A stretch of 64,000 bases of DNA, from contig JACTVC010000001.1 in the NCBI GenBank assembly GCA_018417955.1, positions 2,604,001-2,668,000 of the forward strand, written 5' to 3'. Every line of letters starts with the position of its first letter. Positions within the stretch are counted from its first letter, which is position 1. Under the pieces are notes generated by a model. That model was not told the DNA's origin, ran no database searches, and worked only from the letters and a program-made list of their open reading frames with translations. Of this stretch, positions 32,821 to 42,879 are shown in pieces. The stretch comes from Laccaria trichodermophora. Taxonomy: Eukaryota; Basidiomycota; Agaricomycetes; Agaricales; Hydnangiaceae. Made by a program: the position numbers and the translations under genes.

Positions 32821-33848
32821 ATGTTCTCCTCAGTTTTCGTATTTGTACTGGCTTTTGTGCTTTTGGAAGCGCCACTGTTTGCTCGGGCCGGTTTATACGT
32901 GCGTCCATTGCCTTGTATGCGCGTCGAAATCAATATGAACGCGTATTGCTAGGTCGTATCGCCCTCCAAGGGATCTGTATGCCATGGAGGGCAACCATGC
33001 ACGATTGAATGGCTAGATGACGGCACAGCACCCTTACTCTCAGCTATTGGTGTCGCCACCGTTGGTCTTTACACTGGAAAACAGGTTCGTCCTTAACGCC
33101 CTCATGTCGAATGAGACACTAACGAGACAACACCAGAAAATCGTCCAATGGATTCAGGCCGTGGATGTGACCACTGCTCACTCCATCACATTTACGGTGA
33201 GCTTTCTCCGACGTCTCGCCCTTTATATGCGTCCTTAACAACCATGGTCATCCCAGCCCAACCCTGCTGCAGGACCCAATTCCGACGCTTAGTGCGTTTA
33301 TTTGATAAATTTCCGTTTCACCTTGTTCTAATTCAAGAATAGCTACATCGCCATCACATCAACGTCTCTGAAAAAAACAAACGACAGTACAATCCCCTAC
33401 TCGGGCTGGTCTCCTTACTTCCGGTATGTATGCGCCCGAATACGAGTATTCACTGATTAACATCAAACGCGCCAGCCTAGACCGCATGTCCGGATCCTTT
33501 GACACTCCCCTCCCATCCGCAACCGCAACCATTCAAATCCCCAGCACCCTCTTACACGCTGCCACACAGTCCGCGCAGTCAACATCAACAGTCACCATTG
33601 GCCACCTCTCCACATCCCAAGCAGCGTTAAATTCGACGCCGATCCCGTCAGCGTCAGCATCAGCTTCGAAAATGATAACGTCAACCTCCGCTGCTTCCTC
33701 TACACATTCATCAACCGCGTCAAGCGCTGCTGCATCCTCGTCTTCGACAAGTACCGCTAGCACGAGCGGGGCTTCCGGACTTTCAGCATCGGCTTGCCCA
33801 TTTTTCTTGGCTGCCATCTCTGCAGTAGTTCTATGCACGGTCTGGTAA
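32821..33848 (+). CDS. Kre9/Knh1-like GPI-anchored wall protein 1
   Basis: Signal peptide MFSSVFVFVLAFVLLEAPLF. After the first intron the Kre9/Knh1 N-terminal (Ser-Thr-rich GPI-anchored family) domain reads VVSPSKGSVCHGGQPCTIEW, LDDGTAPLLSAIGVATVGLY and TGKQ. It continues with AVDVTTAHSITFT, PNPAAGPNS and YIAITSTSL over several short introns. The C-terminal roughly 110 residues are almost pure Ser/Thr/Ala and end in a hydrophobic GPI-addition segment (FFLAAISAVVLCTVW). Relatives are linked to beta-1,6-glucan assembly in the wall; whether this one is structural or enzymatic is unknown. A second member lies at 53633-54511. The exact positions of the middle introns (33086-33420) are approximate. 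Confidence 0.75.
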
Positions 33849-34445
33849 ACTCATGAAATTTACATTATCCGTCCGTCGTTCTTCCATCCTTATTGGCCAG
33901 CCCATCGTTGTTCTCAGACTTTTTCACCGACGCTGTTCTTTTTACCTTTTATCATTATTGCGATACCTCCTCGCTCCATTTTTTATTTTGTAGACCTAGC
34001 GTTACCCCTCCCCTTCCCTTCAGCCTCATCGCCGGCCTTTGGGTTATATTTTTTGCTACTTCCTTCTTCGGGGCGATGGACTTTGGACGCATAATGCGCT
34101 TTACATTCTTTTATTCTCAACATCACCGTGCGCCTCGCGTTACCCACTTCTCAACCACCTCGATAGGTTTTGTACTTTAGGTATATTCATACTCGCTACT
34201 TGTGTCGCCATCTTTATCTTTGGCGCACCCTGTCTCTGGGTCACTACGACCTTATAGCCCCTTGCCAGGAGAGGGAGACAAGTCTACTTTCTGTCAGGGT
34301 TTCATTTTTCTACGTCGTGCCAACTCCAAACCTGTAGGATGTACTTACCCTCAAATGCTGCCCAGATGCTACCTTACACAGCAATGTGTAGATGGAAACA
34401 TTCAAGTTAAATATCTCCTCGAAGGCAACACAAGATGCAGGTTTT
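33849..34445. other. Intergenic stretch without recognisable genes
   Basis: T/C-rich DNA with short ORFs that lack protein-like composition. The string AGACAAGTCTACTTTCTG at about 34277 recurs near 45834. No motif was recognised. Confidence 0.4.
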
Positions 34446-34660
34446 TTGCAGCTTGTCATGGTGCATCAATGAGGAGATAACCATTTTGGTGTCGGGAGGG
34501 GGAAAAGGGGATTAATATTATCGGTAATATAAAAAAGCTGACCTTTACACCATCTACCCAATTCTTGAAAATATTTGCGCTTTGCTCCGCGTTCGTGAAC
34601 GCTGAGGCAAGGGAACATGCAAAACGAAGCGGACTGGTTAAAACATTTCCCCTACCCAAT

Positions 34661-34741
34661 GCGCAGAGAAGGATTCGAACCTTCATCTCCACCATTTGAC
34701 TAAGTCGAATGTGGAAGTGTTGACCATTACACCATCTGCCC
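34661..34741 (-). tRNA. tRNA-like gene 2, copy B, probable tRNA-Arg(TCG) with intron
   Basis: Acceptor GGGCAGA/TCTGCGC (one G-G mismatch), D stem GTGT/ACAC perfect, anticodon stem TCCAC/GTGGA perfect, T arm GAAGG-TTCGAAT-CCTTC perfect. The region between the anticodon-stem strands is 18 nt, which fits a seven-base loop with anticodon TCG plus an 11-base intron after position 37. The variable loop is short (3 nt). Best-preserved tRNA-like sequence in the window. Confidence 0.55.
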
Positions 34742-34952
34742 AACCTTTGTAAAATTGTGACTCATCTTGGTTCACATACGCTTGAGTCCTTTTTACATCG
34801 TCGACAATAAATTTCAGGATACGCCGCACTGAACGAATCGCAACCTCTCCTAATTCAAAAAACAGACAACCTTGTTTGTGTTGTCCTTGCGACCACCCAG
34901 AGCAGAAACGACAACCCATCGGAATTGAAACTATAGAAATCCAGAACATTTA

Positions 34953-35027
34953 GGGCAGATAGGTGCAATGGTCGTCAGCACACACGTTCCTATCGTGGAA
35001 GTGAGGGTTCGAATCCCCTATCTGCGC
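34953..35027 (+). tRNA. tRNA-like gene 1, copy B, probable tRNA-Arg(CCT)
   Basis: Nearly identical to 25276-25350 reversed. The anticodon loop here is TTCCTAT (T33, anticodon CCT, A37), a better consensus than copy A. It has the same acceptor mismatch and the same imperfect T stem. Confidence 0.5.
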
Positions 35028-35087
35028 ATATAATAGGAGGTGCGTGAGGGGTACATATATCTTTTGTATCTTAGACTCTGTTTCTTA

Positions 35088-35468
35088 ATGATTCCCCATA
35101 GCCACACTCCACCTCCAGCCAGTTGCAAGGATCAGATCATTCATATCCCCTCCCTCGCGGCCGCACTCATCAAATTGAACATTAAGATCTCAGTTGAGGA
35201 TCTCATGCAGGCAGTACATGAGGAGGACGAAGCCAGGCGTGCTAAAGCCAATGAAGAGGCTGAACATGCCTTGCTGTCTAACAGTAATTCAACCGTAATA
35301 TTTTTCCTGGTTCAGTGATTTTAATGAATGCTCTCAGTCACTCTCCAGCCAGACGAGGGGGTCAACGGCCCCGCCCGTGCCGATTTATTGGCGAAGGAAC
35401 GTCGTCGTCGTCTTATGGATCTCACCAGGGAGGCATTCCCCAACGGCAAAGTTCCCAAGAGTTTCTGA
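35088..35468 (+). CDS. Small protein of unknown function (gene s, copy B)
   Basis: Exons 35088-35283 and 35338-35468 encode 108 residues: MIPHSHTPPPASCKDQIIHI, LAAALIKLNIKISVEDLMQA, EEDEARRAKANEEAEHALL, then QPDEGVNGPARADLLAKERR and REAFPNGKVPKSF. The intron begins GTAATTC and ends TCTCAG at the same place as in copy A. It differs from copy A at about 15 residues, with exon 2 ending four codons earlier. It is tail-to-tail with family A copy 4, about 150 bp apart. Function not recognised. Confidence 0.55.
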
Positions 35469-35620
35469 GTCTCATAACGGCAAGCGTGCTTAACTTGCCG
35501 AGTTAGAGTAAACCATGTTTTGTGTACACAGATATGATGTAGCTGAAGACAGAATGGTTACCATTCTAAATAACAACATATTTGGAACGTACAAAATGAT
35601 TCGGAAGCAGGAGGCAATCT

Positions 35621-36380
35621 TCAACTGCAGAGCCGCAAAGTGTCAATTCTCTCCCGCCGGCTCGTCCTTATGCAGCCAACTACATCAGTCACGAATGTGT
35701 ACCCATCTTCTAATTCATCTTCAGTGGTATGGTTCAGTTCCAATAGAAACAAAGCTTTGAAGATGGACCGCTCGTAGTCGTCAGTGACGCAAGTGATGGC
35801 GCGTGCAACGCTATTGGACGGGAAGGAGTATAATCCTCGCTCAACCCTTGACACGTGGACAATCCTGGATGAACAGTAATATAAGCATGACGCACAGATA
35901 CGAGGAAGTGAGCAAACAATATTCTCACATAAATTCGACAATATTAGCCACAGAAATCCTGGAGGCTTGCGAAAGCTCGTTGATCTTGGACTGGACCCAT
36001 GCCTTTCTCTGACCGCTTTCAAGTGGTGCGAACATATGCAAGAACTTGTCCACTAGGCATGCCAACATAGTAGAGTCCGATGGAGGTAGAAGGCTTAGGC
36101 TCTGAAAGCATTCCAAATTCCGCTTCATATTCATGTCGGTTTCGAGTTTATCAAGTTTTGAGCTTGCCTCTAGCAGTTTTGGCCATAATGAAGTCCTGGC
36201 GGCGTAAAACTCCTGCACCGACGTAGGCTGCTTAACTGCTGGACCAACCATCTCAGAATCGTTTGACTGAGTCGGATAAATTGAGGGTGAGGCAAGAGAA
36301 AGGTTTTGAAAGGCGGCTAGAGATCGTTCTGCCTGCGCAGTAGTAGTCACTGGGTCCAAGACGGCATTGGCAGGATCCAT
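35621..36380 (-). CDS. Family A subfamily II protein, copy 4 (apparently intact)
   Basis: Exons 36380-35929 and 35864-35621 give 231 residues (MDPANAVLDPVTTTAQAERS...). An ATG three codons upstream (36389) is also possible. The N-terminal part has LSLASPSIYPTQSNDSEMV and a coiled coil (KLLEASSKLDKLETDMN). The C-terminal module aligns by eye with subfamily I: RKAWVQSKINELSQASRIS against RKAWINNNKTRLSVASGIP, followed by an intron at the same place. Exon 2 has SNSVARAITCVTDDYERS, LFLLELNHTTEDELEDG and VTDVVGCIRTSRRE. This is the only subfamily II copy in the window without a visible lesion. It is convergent with gene s copy B. Function unknown. Confidence 0.55.
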
Positions 36381-36389
36381 ATTCAACAA

Positions 36390-37712
36390 TCTGTCGAGGG
36401 TAATGAACTACGTTGAGGTTTATAGTGTTCGGATAGAAAAGGGGTAGCAGGGTGAGCCGAAAATGCAAGGAAAGGAGCTGTCAGTCATCGTTACTGTCAC
36501 CATCCTCGACGACCTTCAGATTCTCCCTAGGGTTTTCCATCAGCGACGGAAGCCATTTTAAGGCCAAGGTGATGGGGAATACGGCTCGGCGCTTCTAGGG
36601 GATGACTGAACGAAGAACTGGCTATAGCCCATAGGATTGGGTTTAGGTCCAGTCTGACTTCAGCGCTTTCTTGAATAGACGTTAGAATACTAGAAGCATG
36701 CCTAAGGTCAACTAATTATTTCGAAATCCAGCATTCAGAAGATCAGAAGCCGACTCAGAGTACCATGCTTGAAACATGAACCGTCTTCTCACGTCCCAGC
36801 TACATCCATAATAAATATGGAGCGAGGCAACATCCAATTGCGGAGTCGCCTTTCAAACCGCCGGGAAAATATTGTTTGCGATGGCGGCGGTACGGTATCC
36901 AGTCAACGCGGCCAGCCTTTCGCGGAGTTCACGACGGGACCGAAGAAAAGTAGAGCGAGTGCTAGTGTCTGCTAGCTTTCCGAAGACAATGAGACGTGCC
37001 GTGCATGCGAGTTTAAATAGATCTATAAGCGTTCGTAGATCTAGTATGCCAAGGGATATTCTTAAGATTTAGATGCTGGCGAGGAAGTTATGTGACTTAC
37101 CGACACCGCACGGCTAGCCTCTGGGTATGGACCCACCACAGAATCCTACGGTCGACCACAATCAGTAGTGGGTGCAGGATTGTTAGCTACTTATAATGAC
37201 AATGTGTTAATCAACGACTCGCAGTCAGCGCGCTAAAGGGGTATCGATGAATTCTTGGATTATAGGAAATGGAACGGAGGTTGCTGTGTCTCCGGCAAAG
37301 GTACGCTTGATGAGGTTTTTGACGGTGTTCTTGCAGGTGAGCCATATCTCAGGACTGGAAGGACCGGTCGTTAGCACACAAAGAGATAGAAATGCAGACG
37401 ATAGGCGCACTGTGTCCCACAATACATCCGCTGAGCAGCCGCGAGAACTTCTTGTTGTGGTCATGACAATGGGTCTTCAATGGAGTGTAATACATGCCGA
37501 GTGTCTATAGCGCTGGTACAGAAAATGCATTTGGTTTCAAAACAAACAACAGGGTGAGTCCGGGACATAATAATAGTTACTTCTAGTTTGCTTCTAGTTA
37601 GATTCTTCTGCTTCTGCAACTTCCATAGAGCAGGCTGCAGCCTGCTGCAACTCATGCTACTGCAGTTGCACAAGGTATCAGTGGTCCAGATCGAGATATA
37701 CCAATTGACTCA
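36390..37712. other. Unrecognised stretch between family A copy 4 and the membrane-protein gene
   Basis: Only short ORFs. A minus-strand ORF at 37225-37464 contains EIWLTCKNTVKNLIKRTF and could be an isolated exon of a lost gene, but nothing around it extends it. No repeats or RNA genes were seen. Confidence 0.35.
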
Positions 37713-39666
37713 TCACTGCTCCTCCTTCACATGACGATCTGCACCACCCCGCCTGCGTGCACTCCTCTTTCCATCTCTCCCGCTATCCCTCTCCTGCCTC
37801 TCCCTGCCCCTCTCCTCTGGCTCCCCACCCTGCACAGAAACAGCACCCAACATCCCTAAACCCATCTCCACATCTGCCCTCATCTCACATTCCCTGCCAT
37901 ACCTCAACAACGTCTTCACTATCATCGCCAAAAACACCAACCCAAGCACCAACACCCCTGTGACAGCCACCCGTGGGCCCAAAGCCGCCGTTGCGCTTAA
38001 TGGTGCACGGGAGGAAAGATCGTCCCCTGAGCCGGTTAGCCAGACAAATGAGAGGATGGATGTAAGGAAGAGAAGCATTGACCTGTGGGGGAAGAAAGGG
38101 TGAGGGTGAGGGTGAGAAAGGAGAGTCGAGGTAAAGGTACCAAGCCAACGATACCGCCGGCATCGCCAGTAACACCCAAACATTCCACCATGCAGCGGTA
38201 TTTGTCGTCTTTACTTCCTACCAGCAGCCAAAACAGTTGAGTTTTTTTTTGGCTTTATTCTTGAACACAAAAACACACCTCATGCCACATCGAAGATTGA
38301 TACATACCCCTCATAGTCCCAAATTTCACAATATATATGCACCCATACGAAAGACTCATCAATGCACATATCAACGAAAGCAGCGCAGCATTCCTGGTAA
38401 TTGGGTCGTCGGCCGCTTGGGGTATTTGCAATAGTGTTAAGATGCCCCTACATTTTTTTAAAACTTGGTTGTACTTGAAAGAAAAAAAACAGAGCAAAAG
38501 AAACGCACGAAGTCAACAAAGCAGAAACGGCGTTCAACATCTTCCACTCCTTCAACAACGAATCTACGAATGCTTCCCAAAATCAAATCCATTTGTTGCC
38601 ACACTGGACACCCCTGCTGTCTGTTGGTGCCCACGGAATCCAGGTAAATGCACCCATTCTCCAAGACCACGGCAAAAATGTGTTCTACCGGCAGGGTCAA
38701 CTCCGACCCCACCTCGACCTCCATCACCCTGAGAGTTCAATTCCAACCCAGCAATCCTCGAAGAATACAACATAGGCAACCTCAGCAGCAATAAATTGTG
38801 GTATACCTGTCTGGGGAACAGACATGCAACTTCACAAAACGACTTGACAGAGATGACATTGATGAACTTCAAATTGGGGTCTTCGCGGTTGTAGGGGCCG
38901 TTTGATGATAAATTGAAGGAGGGCAAGGGGGGGATCCCTGGGCCTGGGCCGGCGCCAGTCTCGGGGTCGACACCTAGAGGAGAGGAAGAGGAAGGGTAAC
39001 ACCAAGACCGGATCTGCGTAAGCCACTTAAACGGGTTCACAGGCACAGACCTCTCTTTTGGCAAAGAGGAAGCTGCACGCGATGGGGAGGGAGAGGGAGA
39101 CCTGAAAGGCAAGTTTATGTTTATGTTTGGCGACTCGGAGTCTGCCCCAGGATGTCTAGTTCTACCTCTTTGCGGGTTCAGACCATGCCGGTTTGATGTA
39201 CAAAGAGCGGGACTAGATGGTAGAAGGTCACTTCCTCTTGCTTGAAGCCAAGAGGACACTGTGGCCGAACAGTTTCAACAAATAGGACCTTAAAGAGAGG
39301 TTGGAAGACATACCTTGACTGACGCTCCGCGTAGCAGTCAACATCCCATTGCCACTCTCCGTATTCAAGCCCCCATCCCGCACCGCGTGATCAAGAAGAT
39401 TCAGTGGGGTATTCAAGCTAGACTCGAATTTGGCGTCATTTGCTGAAAACGACCCGCATTTCGTTCGAGTCGTCACGATACCAAAGTTTGTAGGCGACGT
39501 CGACGTTATCATGCAAGTGGTGTCTATGGGAGCCTGGGAGGCAGCAGAGAGCTTGTCGGATGTGAGCTTCGATGAAGATTCTATGAGTACATGCCATTCG
39601 TTTAGACAAAATCCGTGTCGAGAGGTGGATTGTGATGATGCTCACCACTGGCAGTTGACGTTCCAA
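37713..39666 (-). CDS. Hypothetical membrane protein (multi-exon), copy M1
   Basis: Exons read from about 39666 down to 37713. A Ser/Thr-rich N-terminal region contains SPTNFGIVTTRTKCGSFSAN, LLDHAVRDGGLNTESG and NGMLTATRSVSQG. The middle region is FKWLTQIRSWCYPSSSS, NGPYNREDPNLKFINVI and LLLLRLPMLYSSRIA. Hydrophobic exons follow: LLSLICALMSLSYGCIYI, WWNVWVLLAMPAVSLAW, SMLLFLTSILSFVWLTGS and VTGVLVLGLVFLAMIV, giving about four membrane helices and an Arg-rich cytosolic tail. This matches a multi-pass family I recall only as hypothetical Agaricomycete proteins. Frame changes at 38560-38780 may be introns or lesions, so intactness is uncertain. A decayed tandem copy lies at 39893-41260. Confidence 0.5.
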
Positions 39667-39752
39667 AGTCGTTCAGACGTTTGTGTTTCCACCCAACCGC
39701 TGGATCTGAGCTCCCTGTTGTAGTCGTCGCAAAGACGGGTTCGATGTCCATT

Positions 39753-39846
39753 GGAATGGAGTATGTCCAGTTGCAACGAAGTGTCCAGTTGCAACAAATT
39801 GTGTCGAGTTGCAAAGAAAAATGCCCAAGTATATCCAGTTGCAACT
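39753..39846 (+). repeat. Cluster of short CCAGTTGCAAC repeats
   Basis: Four spaced copies of (G/A)TC(C/G)AGTTGCAA(C/A) occur within about 90 bp between M1 and M2. They are direct repeats with irregular spacing. No gene overlaps them. Confidence 0.75.
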
Positions 39847-39892
39847 ACCGTTGACGTGACCTGATCGTGACACAAGATGCTGCACTGCCAAA

Positions 39893-41260
39893 TTATGGGC
39901 GGGAGCAGTAACGTTCACTTGATGATACCCAGGAGCAGTACTTGAATTTGTCTCGCGTAAACCAGGACACGGAAGTTGCTCGCTTGATGATACCCAAGCC
40001 TTTTCGCCGCGCGACACCAATGCGCCTTGGTCGGGTGGGTGTTCCCCCATGACAGCCAAAGATACTCTTTCTCCAGAGCCACGAAGACGAAAAGGCGACC
40101 TCCATTGGCAGGCTCATCGTTAACCACACCTTGAACCCTAGCTTTTCCTAAATCAAACATCCTCTCGATATCAGGCCTAACCTCCGCATCCTCAAACATC
40201 CTGGCATCGCGCGAAAAATACATCGAAGGCAACCTCAACAAAAAATTGAGGTATACCTTGGTACTAACACGCGTGCAGCTTCACAGGATGGCATGATAGA
40301 AGTGATGTTGATGAACGTTGGCTTGAAATCGTCGCAGTTGTAGGGGTAATTTGATGATGCGTTGGAGGAGGGGGGTTAAGAAGGAGAGGCCCATGAATGG
40401 AACTTGGCTTATGCCGTTCTCGAAGTCAAGGGCCGAGGGGAGGAAGAGGAAGACCAAGACCAACATCAACCAACCGGATATGGGTACGCCGCTTGAACGG
40501 GTGCGTGATGCGCCATATCACAGTGTAGTCCAGCTGACCGTTGTTGGAAGATGCGTAAGGGGAAGGTGCGCACGACTGGGAGCGGGAGAGGGATCTGGAA
40601 TTCAGTTCTATGTTTATGTTTGGCCAGTCCGGCGCCTCGAGATGTCTAGCTCTGGGTTCAGATGGTCTGATGTCGATGCTGATGATGTACGAAGAGCGGA
40701 CTGAATGGTATGACATCGCTCCCTTTTGCTCGAAGCCGAGAGCCTAATGCTGTGGAGACCAGTTTCAATTATCAGGACCTTAAAGAGAAGAGAGGTAGGA
40801 GGACAGACCTTAACTGACGCTCCACGTAGTAGGCAACAACCAACTGCCACTAGTACTATTGAACGAGGCCCTCTTCCCCTCCCTCTTCTTGGGCGTCCGA
40901 GTCCCTCCCCATCATTACCAGACGCATTACTCGTCCTCGTCCTCGGAAGACTGTTCGCCCCAGCGTTCAAGCCCTCCATGCCGCACCACATGATTTGAGC
41001 CGTGGTTATTCGCCGAAGATTGGCCGAAAACGAAGGCGCCAGTGAAGGCGTCTAGGCCACGCCTCTGCCCAGGTTTCGTCTGAGTCGTCGCAAGACCACG
41101 ATTTGTAGGCCGCGTCGACGTAATCCTGTCAGTGGTGTGTATGGGCGCCGGGGAGAGAGCAGACAGCCTGTCGGACTCAGAGGATGAGTTCGATGAGGAT
41201 TCTGTGGGTGCATTAGATAGACTTCGGGCATGCTGTGATAAAAGGGAGATGCTCACCTGG
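39893..41260 (-). pseudogene. Tandem decayed copy of the membrane-protein gene (M2)
   Basis: Fragments match M1: ITSTRPTNRGLATTQTKPGQ (M1: ITSTSPTNFGIVTTRTKCGS), SNHVVRHGGL, PNINIELNSRSLSRSQS (M1: PNININLPFRSPSPSPS) and LRLPSMYFSRDARMFEDAEV. It lacks the hydrophobic exons that encode the membrane helices, so it is a 5' part only. Frames change several times. Confidence 0.65.
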
Positions 41261-41607
41261 ACTATTCAGACATTGATGAGCGGTCAGAGTCGTTCAGGCG
41301 TTGTTCCAACTTTAATTTGTCGACCAGACGAGCGATCAATCTCCTCCCTCCGTTGCAGTCGTCGGGAACGGGCTGGGTTCTAAATTCATTCCAACGATGA
41401 AGTATGGAGCTTGTCTGACGCCTAAGAGGCATAGAAGACGGCCATTGGACAATTGTTGGCAAGTGAATCGAGAAAGATTTGTTGTTGTGTGTTGTTGGTG
41501 AATCGCGGCAGTGTTGTTGCTGACAATGCAAGACAGCCATTGGACAGTCAAAGACTGTTTGTTACCAATTTCAGTAGTGAATCGAGATCCGTTGTTAGAA
41601 TTTAGAA

Positions 41608-41632
41608 GATAGATAGATAGATAGATAGATAT
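41608..41632 (+). repeat. (AGAT)n microsatellite
   Basis: About six AGAT units in tandem, followed immediately by a perfect hairpin, GGGAAGAACTTC ... GAAGTTCTTCCC, at about 41638-41671. Confidence 0.95.
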
Positions 41633-41839
41633 ATTCGGGAAGAACTTCTTAGGATTCAGGAAGTTCTTCCCAAAAATCTCGGATTTGGAATGTCCGTTGT
41701 CCGGTGTCCGCATAATTTGAACTTCTTCTGGTGCATGGCTTCTGTTCATGGCTGACCTTCGGCTTGCTCGGCTCCAGGTTCCTGTTCTCGCCGGATTGTG
41801 GCTTTGTCTTTTTGAGCACTCGTTCTCTTGAAAATTGCG

Positions 41840-41945
41840 TTCCTGTTTGTAAAGCGTTTAGGCCGTGCTTCTGGTGCCAGTCTCACGAGTCTCACGGGAG
41901 GCGTTCCCCTTATGTTCCCCAAAGGCAAAGTTCTAAGTCTCATAA
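41840..41945 (+). pseudogene. Gene s remnant, copy C
   Basis: The end of exon 2 is recognisable from TTCCCCAAAGGCAAAGTTCT and CTCATAACTAGACG, parallel to 35445-35490 in copy B. The 5' exon is gone. It lies just upstream of, and convergent with, the decayed family A copy 5, keeping the module arrangement. Confidence 0.55.
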
Positions 41946-42763
41946 CTAGACGTGTTTTTGACTTCTCGAGCTGCAGTAAATCATGTTTTGCAAGTACACT
42001 GGGTACGTAAACATGGATGAAGAGGGAGTGGACACCATTCTAAATATTTGCATGAAGTTGCTATCTGCAGAAATGTGTTGGAAGCAGAGGCAACTTGTGA
42101 CCTCCCGCCGGCTCGTCCTTATGCAGCCAACTACATCAGTCACGAACGGGTACCCGTCCTCTAATTCGTCATCAATGGTACGGTCCAGTACCAATAGAAA
42201 CAAAGCTCTAAAGATGGACCGCTCGCGGTCGTCAGTAACGCGAAGGAGTGTAACGCTCCTCGCTCAACCCTTGGCGCGTGGACAATGCCGGATGAACAGC
42301 AATATAAGAATGGTGCCAAAGTGGTGCAGAAAAACGAAGAAGTGAGATAACGGTATTGTCACAGAAAGTCCGCGATATTAGCCAGAGAAATCCCGGAAGC
42401 TTGCTATAGCTGGATAATGTTGGACTGGACCCAGTCCTTTCTCGGACCGCATTCAAGTCGTGAGAGACCTCGCTTATACCAGAAGTTGTCCACTAGGCAT
42501 GACAACACAACAGAGTCCGCCGGAGGTACCCAGAGCTTACTTTATGTCGTTTATGTCAGTTTCGAGTCTTGCGTTATGCTCTAGCGTCAAAAGCTTAGCG
42601 GAGAGTGACGCGAGCCGAGGCACCTTCACCGACGTAGGCTCCTCAACTGCCGAACCAACCATCTCAGAATCCGGACAAATTGGGGGTGAGGCAAGAGCCA
42701 CTAGAGGTAGTTCTTCCTGCGCAGTAGTAGTCGCTAAGTCCAAGACGGCGTTGGCAGAATCCA
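41946..42763 (-). pseudogene. Family A subfamily II, copy 5 (decayed)
   Basis: The start MDSANAVLDLATTTAQEE corresponds to copy 4's MDPANAVLDPVTTTAQAE, with VALASPPICPDSEMVGSAVE following. The frame ends early (INDIK then stop) and the centre is broken. The 3' exon is recognisable out of frame and then as DRTIDDELEDGYPFVTDVVG and CIRTSRRE. Deletions relative to copy 4 are present. Confidence 0.75.
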
Positions 42764-42879
42764 TATTCAACAATCTGTCGAGGGTAATGATCACCGTCAA
42801 CTAATACGATAATAATAGAGTTCACATAGGAAAAGGGGTAGCAGATAATGTGAGGAAAGGAGCTTTGAATCCGGATCGC

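Larger units (their letters stand above)
34446..35890 (-). repeat. Arm B of the large inverted duplication
   Basis: Reverse-oriented counterpart of 24480-25800. It contains tRNA-like 2 (minus), tRNA-like 1 (plus), gene s copy B (plus) and the last exon of family A copy 4 (minus). It begins at TTTTTTGCAGCTTGTCATGG. Confidence 0.85.
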
